Shown: positions 49,941-61,549 of the stretch, piece by piece
How the letters are laid out: the number at the start of each line of letters is the position of its first letter
Position numbering within the stretch: position 1 is the first letter of the stretch
Assembly: GCA_032716605.1 (NCBI GenBank)
Contig: CM064538.1
Span: 19,059,555-19,123,554 of the forward strand
Direction: 5' to 3'
Length of the DNA: 64,000 nucleotides
Source: Paralithodes platypus
Lineage: Eukaryota > Arthropoda > Malacostraca > Decapoda > Lithodidae
Notes under the pieces: model-generated
Told to the model about the DNA's origin: nothing
Seen by the model: the letters and a program-made list of their open reading frames with translations, nothing else
Database searches by the model: none
Translations under genes and position numbers: made by a program

Positions 49941-52900
49941 AATAATGTGTGTGATAACTCGTGCAAGCCACTTATTATCTACACTACAGTTGTTACATTA
50001 AACCCCATCTCTTCCATATCCAATAATGTGTGTGATAACTCGTGCAAGCCACTTATTATCTACACTACAGTTGTTACATTAAACCCCATCTCTTCCATAT
50101 CCAATATGTGTGTGATAACTCGTGCAAGCCACTTATTATCTACACTACAGTTGTTACATTAAACCCCATCTCTTCCATATCCAATAATGTGTGTGATAAC
50201 TCGTGCAAGCCACTTATTATCTACACTACAGTTGTTACATTAAACCCCATCTCTTCCATATCCAATAATGTGTGTGATAACTCGTGCAAGCCACTTATTA
50301 TCTACACTACAGTTGTTACATTAAACCCCATCTCTTCCATATCCAATAATGTGTGTGATAACTCGTGCAAGCCACTTATTATCTACACTACAGTTGTTAC
50401 ATTAAACCCCATCTCTTCCATATCCAATAATGTGTGTGATAACTCGTGCAAGCCACTTATTATCTACACTACAGTTGTTACATTAAACCCCATCTCTTCC
50501 ATATCCAATAATGTGTGTGATAACTCGTGCAAGCCACTTATTATCTACACTACAGTTGTTACATTAAACCCCATCTCTTCCATATCCAATAATGTGTGTG
50601 ATAACTCGTGCAAGCCACTTATTATCTACACTACAGTTGTTACATTAAACCCCATCTCTTCCATATCCAATAATGTGTGTGATAACTCGTGCAAGCCACT
50701 TATTATCTACACTACAGTTGTTACATTAAACCCCATCTCTTCCATATCCAATAATGTGTGTGATAACTCGTGCAAGCCACTTATTATCTACACTACAGTT
50801 GTTACATTAAACCCCATCTCTTCCATATCCAATAATGTGTGTGATAACTCGTGCAAGCCACTTATTATCTACACTACAGTTGTTACATTAAACCCCATCT
50901 CTTCCATATCCAATAATGTGTGTGATAACTCGTGCAAGCCACTTATTATCTACACTACAGTTGTTACATTAAACCCCATCTCTTCCATATCCAATAATGT
51001 GTGTGATAACTCGTGCAAGCCACTTATTATCTACACTACAGTTGTTACATTAAACCCCATCTCTTCCATATCCAATAATGTGTGTGATAACTCGTGCAAG
51101 CCACTTATTATCTACACTACAGTTGTTACATTAAACCCCATCTCTTCCATATCCAATAATGTGTGTGATAACTCGTGCAAGCCACTTATTATCTACACTA
51201 CAGTTGTTACATTAAACCCCATCTCTTCCATATCCAATAATGTGTGTGATAACTCGTGCAAGCCACTTATTATCTACACTACAGTTGTTACATTAAACCC
51301 CATCTCTTCCATATCCAATAATGTGTGTGATAACTCGTGCAAGCCACTTATTATCTACACTACAGTTGTTACATTAAACCCCATCTCTTCCATATCCAAT
51401 AATGTGTGATAACTCGTGCAAGCCACTTATTATCTACACTACAGTTGTTACATTAAACCCCATCTCTTCCATATCCAATAATGTGTGTGATAACTCGTGC
51501 AAGCCACTTATTATCTACACTACAGTTGTTACATTAAACCCCATCTCTTCCATATCCAATAATGTGTGTGATAACTCGTGCAAGCCACTTATTATCTACA
51601 CTACAGTTGTTACATTAAACCCCATCTCTTCCATATCCAATAATGTGTGTGATAACTCGTGCAAGCCACTTATTATCTACACTACAGTTGTTACATTAAA
51701 CCCCATCTCTTCCATATCCAATAATGTGTGTGATAACTCGTGCAAGCCACTTATTATCTACACTACAGTTGTTACATTAAACCCCATCTCTTCCATATCC
51801 AATAATGTGTGTGATAACTCGTGCAAGCCACTTATTATCTACACTACAGTTGTTACATTAAACCCCATCTCTTCCATATCCAATAATGTGTGTGATAACT
51901 CGTGCAAGCCACTTATTATCTACACTACAGTTGTTACATTAAACCCCATCTCTTCCATATCCAATAATGTGTGTGATAACTCGTGCAAGCCACTTATTAT
52001 CTACACTACAGTTGTTACATTAAACCCCATCTCTTCCATATCCAATAATGTGTGTGATAACTCGTGCAAGCCACTTATTATCTACACTACAGTTGTTACA
52101 TTAAACCCCATCTCTTCCATATCCAATAATGTGTGTGATAACTCGTGCAAGCCACTTATTATCTACACTACAGTTGTTACATTAAACCCCATCTCTTCCA
52201 TATCCAATAATGTGTGTGATAACTCGTGCAAGCCACTTATTATCTACACTACAGTTGTTACATTAAACCCCATCTCTTCCATATCCAATAATGTGTGTGA
52301 TAACTCGTGCAAGCCACTTATTATCTACACTACAGTTGTTACATTAAACCCCATCTCTTCCATATCCAATAATGTGTGTGATAACTCGTGCAAGCCACTT
52401 ATTATCTACACTACAGTTGTTACATTAAACCCCATCTCTTCCATATCCAATAATGTGTGTGATAACTCGTGCAAGCCACTTATTATCTACACTACAGTTG
52501 TTACATTAAACCCCATCTCTTCCATATCCAATAATGTGTGTGATAACTCGTGCAAGCCACTTATTATCTACACTACAGTTGTTACATTAAACCCCATCTC
52601 TTCCATATCCAATAATGTGTGTGATAACTCGTGCAAGCCACTTATTATCTACACTACAGTTGTTACATTAAACCCCATCTCTTCCATATCCAATAATGTG
52701 TGTGATAACTCGTGCAAGCCACTTATTATCTACACTACAGTTGTTACATTAAACCCCATCTCTTCCATATCCAATAATGTGTGTGATAACTCGTGCAAGC
52801 CACTTATTATCTACACTACAGTTGTTACATTAAACCCCATCTCTTCCATATCCAATAATGTGTGTGATAACTCGTGCAAGCCACTTATTATCTACACTAC

Positions 52901-53019
52901 AGTTGTTACATTAAACCCCATCTCTTCCATATCCAATAATGTGTGTGATAACTCGTGCAAGCCACTTATTATCTACACTACAGTTGTTACATTAAACCCC
53001 ATCTCTTCCATATCCAATT
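49941..53019 (+). repeat. 81-bp satellite, about 38 nearly identical copies
   Basis: Unit AATAATGTGTGTGATAACTC plus GTGCAAGCCACTTATTATCT plus ACACTACAGTTGTTACATTA plus AACCCCATCTCTTCCATATC plus C. I see only a one-base loss near 50105 and a two-base GT loss near 51405. 81 is a multiple of three, so plus-strand frames of 455 and 539 codons arise (27-residue repeat starting NVCDNSCKPLIIYTTVV). No flanking start context, splice signals or codon-level constraint supports a protein. The array starts 49 bp after a T1 end, with part of a unit at 49921-49940. Confidence 0.95.
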
Positions 53020-53130
53020 GATCTGAAAAATAATGAAAATACCGAAACATTCATACGTTCGCCGAAAAATTTAGAGAAAACGGAGATGCGACTCGGATTA
53101 AAGGTGTAACTTGTGTATAAAAATGTTCTT

Positions 53131-53423
53131 ATGGGTGCCCACCTCGTTTGTTTTCTCTCTCTCTCTGGGTTGTATCCATCCAGCATTGTATGGGGAATTC
53201 CTGCTTCGCTGGAGAAATGTTTCTATAATATGTTTTTTACAAATTTAGCCTGCTGTCAAAATGTTTTGTAAAAATATGCTGGCTCGCTACCGCTCGCCAG
53301 GAAAAAATCGACACCTGAATGGGGATAAACGTCTTTAAACAGTAGGCTGAATGGGGCCGAATGGATACAAGCCAGAGAAAGAGATAAATGGAGAGTTAAA
53401 CAGCAGGTCACCCCCCTTTACTT
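53131..53423 (+). mobile_element. T2 MITE, left arm deleted
   Basis: GGTGCCCACCTCGTTTG...GGTTGTATCCAT joins directly to CCAGCATTGTATGGGG, so most of the left arm is missing. The right arm is intact to CAGGTCACCCCCCTTTA (TTAA decayed). Confidence 0.8.
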
Positions 53424-53537
53424 GGCTTTTATCATCGCCTTAGTTCACAGTTTCATTTTCTTTATAATTAGCTTCTATTTCTATATGTGACTTTTCTACA
53501 CATACGATACATATCTTGTGATTATTATACTGCATAC

Positions 53538-53908
53538 TTAATGGGACAGTGACTGTTTGTTTGGTCTATTAATTCATTTATTAATATATTTGTTTAGTTC
53601 CCTCCCTAGACCTCCATCAAGCTTAAAAAAAACACCCCCTAGACTTTGATAGATGATAGATTTGTACATTTTTCGGTAGAAAAATGTCCCGTCCAAAGGC
53701 CGATTCCTCCTAAAATTACAGGCTCGCTATCGCTCGCCAGGAAAAAATCGACACCTAAATGGCACGATAGGTCTTAACATTTATAACGATATTGGACGAA
53801 AGGTCTTAAAATCGGCAAACAAATAAGCCGAACGTCTAAAAATCTAAAACATAATGGGACTAAGCACGAGGGAGAAAGGGGACCAGACAAACGACCGTCT
53901 CCCCTTAA
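53538..53908 (-). mobile_element. T1 MITE, complete
   Basis: TTAATGGGACAGTGACTG on the left, CCGTCTCCCCTTAA on the right. 371 bp with all parts present; a good reverse reference copy. 53424-53537 and 53909-54050 are AT-rich and unassigned. Confidence 0.88.
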
Positions 53909-54050
53909 CAGTTGATGGTTAGTGTATTTTTAGTATAGTTTTACTTGTTGAAGACATTTTAGGCTACAATTGTCTGTGGTAATTATGGTGTATTTGTTCT
54001 CTATAAAGTTATATTTCACTATAGTCACATAGTTGGGTTACGTTTATTTT

Positions 54051-54052
<2 letters not shown>

Positions 54053-54087
<35 letters not shown>

Positions 54088-54233
54088 GTAACACACCTTT
54101 GGGTTACGTCTCTCTCTCTCTCTCACTCAATCACTCTCATTGACTCTCACTTACTCTCTTTATCACACGCACACCTGGACCAACATTGCTCTCTCTTTTT
54201 CACTCTCTCTCTCTCACGCACACCTGGACCCAC

Positions 54234-54302
<69 letters not shown>
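54053..54302. repeat. CT microsatellites with duplicated CACACCTGGACC segments
   Basis: CT runs at 54056-54083, 54110-54122 and 54238-54302. Between them TCACACGCACACCTGGACCA...CACATT occurs twice (54163, 54214), so the tract expanded with its flanks. Confidence 0.9.
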
Positions 54303-54304
<2 letters not shown>

Positions 54305-54401
54305 GAACATATTTAACATTTATAACACTCAGTATTTTCATAGCTCCAAATGACAGCAAAATACTGTCTGCCTAACTTAAAGAAATCCTTACACATTTTA
54401 T

Positions 54402-54547
54402 TTAAGGGAGCCCACCTCGTTTTTTTTCTCTCTCTCTCTCTCCCTCTCTCTTTGGCTTGTATCCATTCGGCCCCATTAAGCCTACTGTTCTAAGACGTTT
54501 ACCCCCATCCAGGTGTCAATATTTTCCTGGCGATCGGTAGCAAGCCA

Positions 54548-54626
<79 letters not shown>

Positions 54627-54847
54627 TTTACAGCAAGCTAAATTTGTACATTTTTCGATAGAAATTTTGTTCCGGCGAAGCCGGATTTCTCCATACAATG
54701 CTGGCTCGCTCTCGCTCGCCAGGAAGATATCGACACCTGGATGGGGATAAACGTCTTAAAACAGTTGGCTGAATGGGGCCGAATGGATACAAGCCAGCGA
54801 AAGAGAGAAATGGAGAGAAAGAGAAAAAAACAGGTGACCCCCCTTAA
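54402..54847 (+). mobile_element. T2 MITE, complete, with a large TA expansion in the loop
   Basis: TTAAGGGAGCCCACCTCG to GTGACCCCCCTTAA. Arms about 98 bp. After GCAAGCCAGCA a TA tract of about 72 bp (54548-54620) fills the loop, against fewer than 12 bp in copies such as 11716 or 59240. Confidence 0.92.
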
Positions 54848-55079
54848 TCCCTCTTCTATTTATCTGGACATTTTTATATTGTATTTATATTTATTATATT
54901 TTATTACATGGCATTTTATTTACCTTGACATTTTAATTTAGCGATGACATTTGCGAGTTTAATTTATGCAGCACTTTATTTTAGCGACGCGTCCCATTTG
55001 TAAACATTGGGTAATAATTTGTGTGCATCATTTTTTGCTTTCACTCGCAATTTGCTTTTAGTTTATGATAAGTTTTTTT
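54848..55079. other. Unrecognised AT-rich DNA
   Basis: T-rich sequence between two TTAA elements with no ORF, hairpin or known repeat. Confidence 0.4.
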
Positions 55080-55508
55080 TTAAGGGGAAAGGGGTCGTTT
55101 TTCTGGTCCCCTTTTTCCTTCGTGTTAAGCCCCATTTGTTTTAATAGCATAAGACGTTCGGCCCTTTATTTTGGCGATTTTAGGACCTTTCATCCCATTT
55201 CGATGTCAATTTTAAGACCTTTCCAGCCATTTAGGTGTTGATTATTTCCTGGCGAGCGATAACGAGCCAGCATATTGTTTAAAACAAATTTGACAGCAGG
55301 CTAAATTTGTATATTTTTCGATAGAAAATGTTTCCGGCGAAGCCAGATTTCTCCATACAATGCTGGCGCTGGCTCGCTATCTCTCGCCAGGAAGAAATCG
55401 ACACCTGGATGGGGATAAACCTCTTAAAACAGTAGGCTGAATGGGGCCGAATGGATACAAGCCAGAGAAAGACAAAAAAGAGAGAAAAAAACAGGTCACC
55501 CCCCTTAA
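55080..55508 (+). mobile_element. T1-T2 chimeric TTAA element
   Basis: The left half is T1: TTAAGGGGAAAGGGGTCGTT, GTTAAGCCCCATTTG and all four subterminal units to the core GGCGAGCGATAACGAGCC. From AGCATATTGTTTAAAAC the rest is T2: loop, CCGGCGAAGCCAGATTTC, right arm and CAGGTCACCCCCCTTAA. TTAA at both ends means the recombinant is bounded like a normal element. Confidence 0.88.
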
Positions 55509-55539
55509 TATGAATGTTCTTTGATATAATTAGTATTAT

Positions 55540-55660
55540 CAGTTAGTTGAAATATGGCTTCAGAGGCTAGCAACCCTTCAGGATTATTAAGCCAGCACAC
55601 TGTAAGCCAAGAATAGCGTCAGGACTGGAGACCCTTTTCGAGAACTCCAGTCCCTTTGTG
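55540..55660 (+). repeat. R2 dispersed repeat, copy 4
   Basis: CAGTTAGTTGAAATATGGCT...GGATTATTAAGCCAGCACAC...CGAGAACTCCAGTCCC. Uninterrupted, like copy 1. Confidence 0.75.
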
Positions 55661-55669
55661 TTATCAGTG

Positions 55670-55880
55670 TTAACCCCTTCTGTACCGGCCCGTCCTTTTA
55701 GCTCTATTCTGGCTACTACTAGACGATTTTATTCAGCTTAGGAAGGACCTCTAGTAATGATAAGGCTTCAAACTATCTCAACAACCCTTTCAACTATCAC
55801 AGATCTTTCTTAAACTGCATAATATCGTCAACATACAGATGGAACAAATTATAACACGTCGCTGGTACTCAAAGGGTTAA
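55670..55880 (+). mobile_element. T3 TTAA element, complete reference copy
   Basis: TTAACCCCTTCTGTACCGGC on the left, ACGTCGCTGGTACTCAAAGG plus GTTAA on the right. 211 bp. The two halves are inverted copies of each other (TATTCTGGCTACTACTAGAC, ATCTTTCTTAAACTGCATAA). Shows the empty state of the elements carrying the 34-bp and 29-bp arrays. Confidence 0.9.
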
Positions 55881-55898
55881 TGACACATGTTTATATTA

Positions 55899-56109
55899 AG
55901 CCGGTATCACACGAGCGCTTTTTCACTCAACATGTATCCTCAACACTGGTCTGGCAGCTTATGAGGTCAACATATGTAATATTTCGGTCACCTAAATTAA
56001 TCTACCATCAGTCTAGTGTCCGATACCAGTGTAAAATATCCTAGAAATGTTGCCATAAAAATGTTGGTCATCGAATGTTGACTATAAAAGCTCTCGTGTG
56101 ATACCGGCT
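55899..56109 (+). mobile_element. H2 MITE (3-bp TSD), copy 2
   Basis: AGCCGGTATCACACGAGCGC on the left, GCTCTCGTGTGATACCGGCT on the right, flanked by TTA (55896-55898, 56110-56112). TWA duplication fits PIF/Harbinger. Confidence 0.88.
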
Positions 56110-56142
56110 TTATTGTACTGATCACTACTCGTCAAAACTATT

Positions 56143-56304
56143 GTTATGTAATACAACATGGAGTAATTTATAGCCATATTGTTATGTAATACAACATGGA
56201 ATAATTTATAGCCATATTGTTTTGTAATACAACATGGAGTAATTTATAGCCATATTGTTTTGTAATACAACATGGAGTAATTTATAGCCATATTGTTTTG
56301 TATG
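56143..56304. repeat. 38-bp tandem repeat, four copies
   Basis: GTTATGTAATACAACATGGA plus GTAATTTATAGCCATATT; the later units have GTTTTG for GTTATG. Confidence 0.92.
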
Positions 56305-56348
56305 ACATTTTATTTTTACTTTATATAGTTCGAGGTATTCACTTACTC

Positions 56349-56737
56349 TTAAGGGAGCCCACCTCGTTTTTGTTTTCTCTTTCTCTCCCTCTCTCTTTGG
56401 CTTGTATCTATTCGGCCCCATTCAGCCTACTGTTTTAAGACGCTTACCCCCATCCAGGTGTCAATATTTCCTGGCGAGTGGTAGCGAGCCAGCATATATA
56501 TATATATTTGTTTTGACAGCAAGCTAAATTTGTAAAAAAAATCGATAAAAAAAAAATCTCCGGCAAAGCCGGATATCTCCATACAATACTGGCTCACTAT
56601 CGCTCGCCAGTAAGAAATCGACACCTGGATGGGGATAAAAGTCTCAAAACAGTTGGTTGAATGGGGCTGAATGGATACAAGCCAGAGAAAGAGAGAAAAG
56701 GAGAGAAAGATGAAAAAAGCCGGTGACCCCCCCTTAA
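56349..56737 (+). mobile_element. T2 MITE, complete
   Basis: TTAAGGGAGCCCACCTCG to GTGACCCCCCCTTAA. Loop with a short TA run and A runs near 56535-56560. Confidence 0.9.
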
Positions 56738-57063
56738 CCTGGGTAGTATTGGCTTAGTTTATATATATATATTATATACTGTTCATAATATTACCATATA
56801 CTGTTTTAATTTCATATACTTTCTCCATATATACCTTTTCACATATATTTGATCGTATCATATTTTTCTCACATAGAGTTTTTTATGTATACAGTATATT
56901 GTGTTCATATATATATTTATTAATATCATTTTTAATATATCATTTTTAATGCCATCAGTTTATCAGTGCATAAATAGCAGTTCCCATATTTTTCTGCTGG
57001 ACCTGTTGAAGTTAATGCCGTATTTTTGTATTTCCTATTTAAATATCTGTCACTCCCGTTTAC

Positions 57064-57066
<3 letters not shown>

Positions 57067-57123
<57 letters not shown>
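57067..57123. repeat. (TA)n microsatellite
   Basis: About 28 TA units. The AT-rich 56738-57228 around it has no other feature. Confidence 0.95.
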
Positions 57124-57127
<4 letters not shown>

Positions 57128-57228
57128 TAGTGTTGAAAATTGGAGTTGGTTTATATTATTATTATTATTATTTAATTTTAGTTTTATCATTATTATTATT
57201 ATTATATTATTATCTTATACAATTTCTG

Positions 57229-58516
57229 TATATACAGTATATTACGTCATATATGCATATTTCTGTATATACAGTATATTACGTCATATATGCATTTCTG
57301 TATATACAGTATATTACATCATATATGCATTTCTGTATATACAGTATATTACGCCATATATGCATTTCTGTATATACAGTATATTACGCCATATATGCAT
57401 TTCTGTATATACAGTATATTACGTCATATATGCATATTTCTGTATATACAGTATATTACGTCATATATGCATTTCTGTATATACAGTATATTACGTCATA
57501 TATGCATTTCTGTATATACAGTATATTACGTCATATATGCATTTCTGTATATACAGTATATTACGTCATATATGCATATTTCTGTATATACAGTATATTA
57601 CGTCATATATGCATATTTCTGTATATACAGTATATTACGTCATATATGCATTTCTGTATATACAGTATATTACGTCATATATGCATTTCTGTATATACAG
57701 TATATTACGTCATATATGCATTTCTGTATATACAGTATATTACGTCATATATGCATATTTCTGTATATACAGCATATTACGTCATATATGCATTTCTGTA
57801 TATACAGTATATTACGTCATATATGCATATTTCTGTATATACAGTATATTACGTCATATATGCATTTCTGTATATACAGTATATTACGTCATATATGCAT
57901 TTCTGTATATACAGTATATTACGTCATATATGCATTTCTGTATATACAGTATATTACGTCATATATGCATATTTCTGTATATACAGTATATTACGTCATA
58001 TATGCATTTCTGTATATACAGTATATTACGTCATATATGCATTTCTGTATATACAGTATATTACGTCATATATGCATATTTCTGTATATACAGTATATTA
58101 CGTCATATATGCATTTCTGTATATACAGTATATTACGCCATATATGCATTTCTGTATATACAGCATATTACGCCATATATGCATTTCTGTATATACAGTA
58201 TATTACGTCATATATGCATATTTCTGTATATACAGTATATTACGCCATATATGCATTTCTGTATATACAGTATGTTACGCCATATATGTATATTTCTGTA
58301 TATACAGTATATTACGCCATATATGTATATTTCTGTATATACAGTATATTACGCCATATATGTATATTTCTGTATATACAGTATATTACGCCATATATGT
58401 ATATTTCTGTATATACAGTATATTACGCCATATATGCATATTTCTGTATATACAGTATATTACGCCATATATGTATATTTCTGTATATACAGTATATTAC
58501 GCCATATATGCATTTG
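57229..58516. repeat. 35/37-bp tandem repeat, about 36 copies
   Basis: Unit TTCTGTATATACAGTATATT plus ACGTCATATATGCAT, with a two-base AT extension in about half the units. TATATACAGTATATT is near-palindromic. Late units share ACGCCATATATGTATATT, a block of one subtype spread at the right end. The 450-540-codon frames on the plus strand result from a two-frame mixture with no stops. Confidence 0.95.
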
Positions 58517-58561
58517 TTCTTCTTTTGGATGATTTTGCTCTATTTCTTGCTTCACATTGTC

Positions 58562-58933
58562 TTAAGGGGGATCACCAGCTTTTATAATCTTTCTCTCCTT
58601 TTCTCTCTTTCCCTGGCTTGTATCCATTCGGCCCCATTCATCCAACTGTTTTAAGACGTTCATCCCCATCCAAGTGTCGATTTTTTCCTGGCGAGCGCTA
58701 GCGAGCCAGCATTGTATGGAGAAATCCGGCTCCGCCAGAGACATTTGTCTATCGAAAAATGTACAAATTTAGCTTGCTGTCAAAACAAACAAAAATATAT
58801 ATGCTGGCTCGCTACCACTCGCCAGGAAAATATTGCCACTTGGATGGGGGTAAACGTCTTAAAATGGGGCCGAATGGATATAAACCAAAGAGAGAGGGAG
58901 AGAAAGAGAAAAAAATCCGGTGACCCGCCTTAA
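58562..58933 (+). mobile_element. T2 MITE, complete, reverse arm order
   Basis: TTAAGGGGGATCACCAGC on the left (the GGTGACC end) and CCGGTGACCCGCCTTAA on the right, so here both termini are of the same GGTGACC type. The element is nearly symmetric. Loop reads ATTGTATGGAGAAATCCGGC...ATATATATGCTGGCTCG. Confidence 0.88.
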
Positions 58934-59095
58934 GTTTTATTCTTCCACCTTGCATTATTATTTTATTTTGTATCGTGTTGTCTTCTTTTATCAACGTTTC
59001 CTTTATTCACACATATGTTCATTTTAATCTTAATTCTTCACAGACACAGTTTATTCATCTCATTGTTTAGCGTTTGTTATTCACTTACTAGGTAT

Positions 59096-59478
59096 TTAAG
59101 GGAGCCCACCTCGCTTTTTTAATCTTTCTCTCCCTCTCTCATTGGCTTGTATTCATTCGGCCCCATTCAGCCTACTGGTTTAAGACGGTTACCCCAATCC
59201 AGGTGTCAATATTTTACTGGCCAGCGGTAGCGAGCCAGCATATATATATTTTTGTTTTGACAGCAAGCTAAATTTGTACATTTTTCGATAGACAAATTTC
59301 TCCGGCGAAGCCGGATTTTCCATACAATGCCGGCTCGCTATCGCTCTCCAGGAATAAATCGACACCTGGATAGGGATACACGTCTTAAAACAGTTGGCTG
59401 AATGGGGCCGAATGGATACAAGCCAGGGAAAGAGAACAAAGGAGAGAAAGATTAAAAAAAGCTGGTGGCCCCCCTTAA
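59096..59478 (+). mobile_element. T2 MITE, complete
   Basis: TTAAGGGAGCCCACCTCG to GGTGGCCCCCCTTAA. 383 bp, arms intact, short loop TA run. 58934-59095 is unassigned. Confidence 0.92.
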
Positions 59479-59527
59479 ATCTAGTCTACTTGTTTCATTT
59501 TCCATCACTGATTTGATTATTCTCAAT

Positions 59528-59608
59528 GTGTTGCGAGAACGGTCGTCTTTGGTTGTGTTGCGAGAACGGTCGTCTTTGGTTGTGTTGCGAGTACGGTTTG
59601 GGTTTGTT
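59528..59608 (+). repeat. 27-bp tandem repeat, about 2.7 copies
   Basis: GTGTTGCGAGAACGGTCGTC plus TTTGGTT twice, then GTGTTGCGAGTACGGTTTGG. Confidence 0.9.
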
Positions 59609-59636
59609 TATGTTTTGTATTTACAGCCACACGTAC

Positions 59637-59955
59637 GAACACACACACACACACACACATTGATAGTAGTAGTGATAGATTTCCCTGGCTTGCTGGTAGT
59701 TTGGTGATGGTTGTGGTGGTGGGAAGGGGGGGGGGGGGGGGGGTGGAGGAGTGAGGGAGTTGGGAGGGAGGGAGGGAAAGTGGAGGGTGTGTAGAGAGAG
59801 AGGGAGGGAGGTGGGAGGTAGTGGGTGGGGTTGAAGGGAGGGGAGAGGGAGTGAGAGGGAGAAAGAAAGGAATGGGGGTATAGAGAGGGAGGGAAGAGAT
59901 AATTGGGGAGGGATGGGGGAAAGGGGGGAGGGGGAAAATGGGAGGGAGAGAGAGT
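59637..59955. repeat. (CA)n and G-rich purine tract
   Basis: CA at 59639-59660, then from 59720 GGGAGGGAGGGA-type DNA with a run of about 15 G. Strong purine bias on one strand over 230 bp. Confidence 0.85.
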
Positions 59956-59979
59956 GTGCTAACCGTCGGAGAGATTTTC

Positions 59980-60301
59980 ACTTGAAGGATTTTTTTATTC
60001 TCGACCCCTTTCTCCCTCATGCTTAGCCCATTGCCTTTGAGATTTTAAGACATTCGCCCCATTAGTTTTGCGATATTAAGAACTTTTGCCCCATTTCTGC
60101 CAATTTTTAAAGCTTTCGTGCCATGTAGGTGTAGATATTTTCCAGGCGAGCGATAGTGAGGCTGTAATTTAAGAGGAACCGACCTTCGGCCGAGACATTT
60201 TTCTATCGAAAAATATACAAATTTATCTTGAAAGGGGGTCTATGGGGTGTAATTTTAAGTTTGGTGGAGGTCTAGGGAACAAATTAAAAACCTCCCCTTA
60301 A
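59980..60301 (+). mobile_element. T1 MITE, left end eroded
   Basis: GAAGGATTTTTTTATTCTCG, four subterminal units, core GGCGAGCGATAGTGAGGC, hairpin GACCTTCGGCCG, and AACCTCCCCTTAA at 60298-60301. Confidence 0.82.
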
Positions 60302-60440
60302 TCTCTTTTGCACCTGCCATGTCTTTTTAACTTTATTCTGGCTACTATTGGAAAATGTTATTCAGTTTAAAAAGGGCCTCCAGCAATTGACTCATCATGA
60401 GGGAGAAAGGGAACCAGAAAAACTACCTATCTACCCTTAA
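60298..60440 (+). mobile_element. T3-T1 chimeric TTAA element
   Basis: TTAATCTCTTTTGCACCTGC...TTTATTCTGGCTACTATTGG...AGGGCCTCCAGCAATTGAC is T3 left half. From CATCATGAGGGAGAAAGGG it becomes the T1 end, closing TATCTACCCTTAA. Both ends are TTAA; only 143 bp. Confidence 0.75.
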
Positions 60441-60610
60441 ATCTGATACCTCCAGGAAAGTTTAAAAAATTGTCTTTAGTTAGCCTTAAACTCCTGAGAT
60501 ATTCTATGGACCGCAAAATAAGAAAACTATTTTAGAAGGATAACTTAGCTATTTTTTTTTACAGAACTACATAGACGATCTGGCTAGGTAGTAACTAGCA
60601 ACTGAGAGGC

Positions 60611-60825
60611 TTAACCCATACAGTACCAGGGACGTCCTTTTCATCATATTTTGGCAACTATTAGACGGTTTCATTCAGCTTAGGAAGGACCTATAGCAGT
60701 AATAGGGCTTCAAACTATCTCACTTAACCCTTTGACCTACCACAGATCCTTCCTAAGCTGCAAAATATTGTCTAAATAAAGCTAGAATAAAATATAACAC
60801 ACGTCACTGGTACTCAAAGGGTTAA
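60611..60825 (+). mobile_element. T3 TTAA element, complete
   Basis: TTAACCCATACAGTACCAGG on the left and ACGTCACTGGTACTCAAAGG plus GTTAA on the right. 215 bp, same plan as 55670-55880. Confidence 0.88.
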
Positions 60826-60927
60826 TTTATAATGGAAGATAGAGAGAAGCATTAGACAATAAAAGCTTATTGTGGGGTTTATAATGCATCTTCCTTCATT
60901 ACCTTCAGCCCAACAATAACAAACACT

Positions 60928-61020
60928 TAACCCCTTGAGGATTATGATGCGTTTGAACAGTTTTTTCTGGCTCTCATTAGACGATTTCATTCAGATTAGC
61001 AAGGGTATATAGAAGTCAGA
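60928..61020 (+). mobile_element. T4 left half
   Basis: TTAACCCCTTGAGGATTATG, TTTTCTGGCTCTCATTAGAC, TTCATTCAGATTAGCAAGGG. The right half is absent. Confidence 0.75.
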
Positions 61021-61059
61021 GGGTGAATTGAGTCTGTGTATCTATTTATGAATGTCTCT

Positions 61060-61071
61060 CTCCCTCTCTCT

Positions 61072-61133
<62 letters not shown>

Positions 61134-61236
61134 GATCCTTCTACTTTGCTATCTTTAGCTTCCACTTTGTAGCAAACTCTATGTTAGAATTAAATCCGGA
61201 TTGCCTAGTAGGGACTGCAAGGTCTGTGTAGTCTAT

Positions 61237-61308
<72 letters not shown>

Positions 61309-61411
61309 GATCCATCTGCTTTGCTATCTTTAGCTTCCACTTTGTAGCAAACTCTATGTTAGAATTAAATCCGGATTGCCTAGTAGGGACTGCAAGGTCT
61401 GTGTAGTCTAT

Positions 61412-61505
<94 letters not shown>
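61060..61505. repeat. Three (CT)n tracts separated by a duplicated segment of about 110 bp
   Basis: CT runs end near 61130, 61305 and 61505. Between them AGATCCTTCTACTTTGCTAT...GACTGCAAGGTCTGTGTAG is present twice (61133-61240, 61308-61412), so one unit (segment plus CT tract, about 177 bp) was duplicated. The last CT run is the longest, about 45 units. Confidence 0.92.
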
Positions 61506-61506
<1 letters not shown>

Positions 61507-61549
61507 TTTACACGGAACTCTCATGCTCAGGGGTAAACCTAGTTACAGT

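Noticed and set aside
49896..53021. Very long ORFs (455 and 539 codons) with a 27-residue repeat
   Set aside because: They are the translation of an 81-bp satellite whose length is divisible by three; frames break only at two small indels and nothing supports expression.
56901..58654. Three overlapping ORFs of 454-543 codons rich in Tyr and Ile
   Set aside because: They arise from the 35/37-bp AT-rich array plus TA repeats in which stops happen to be absent.
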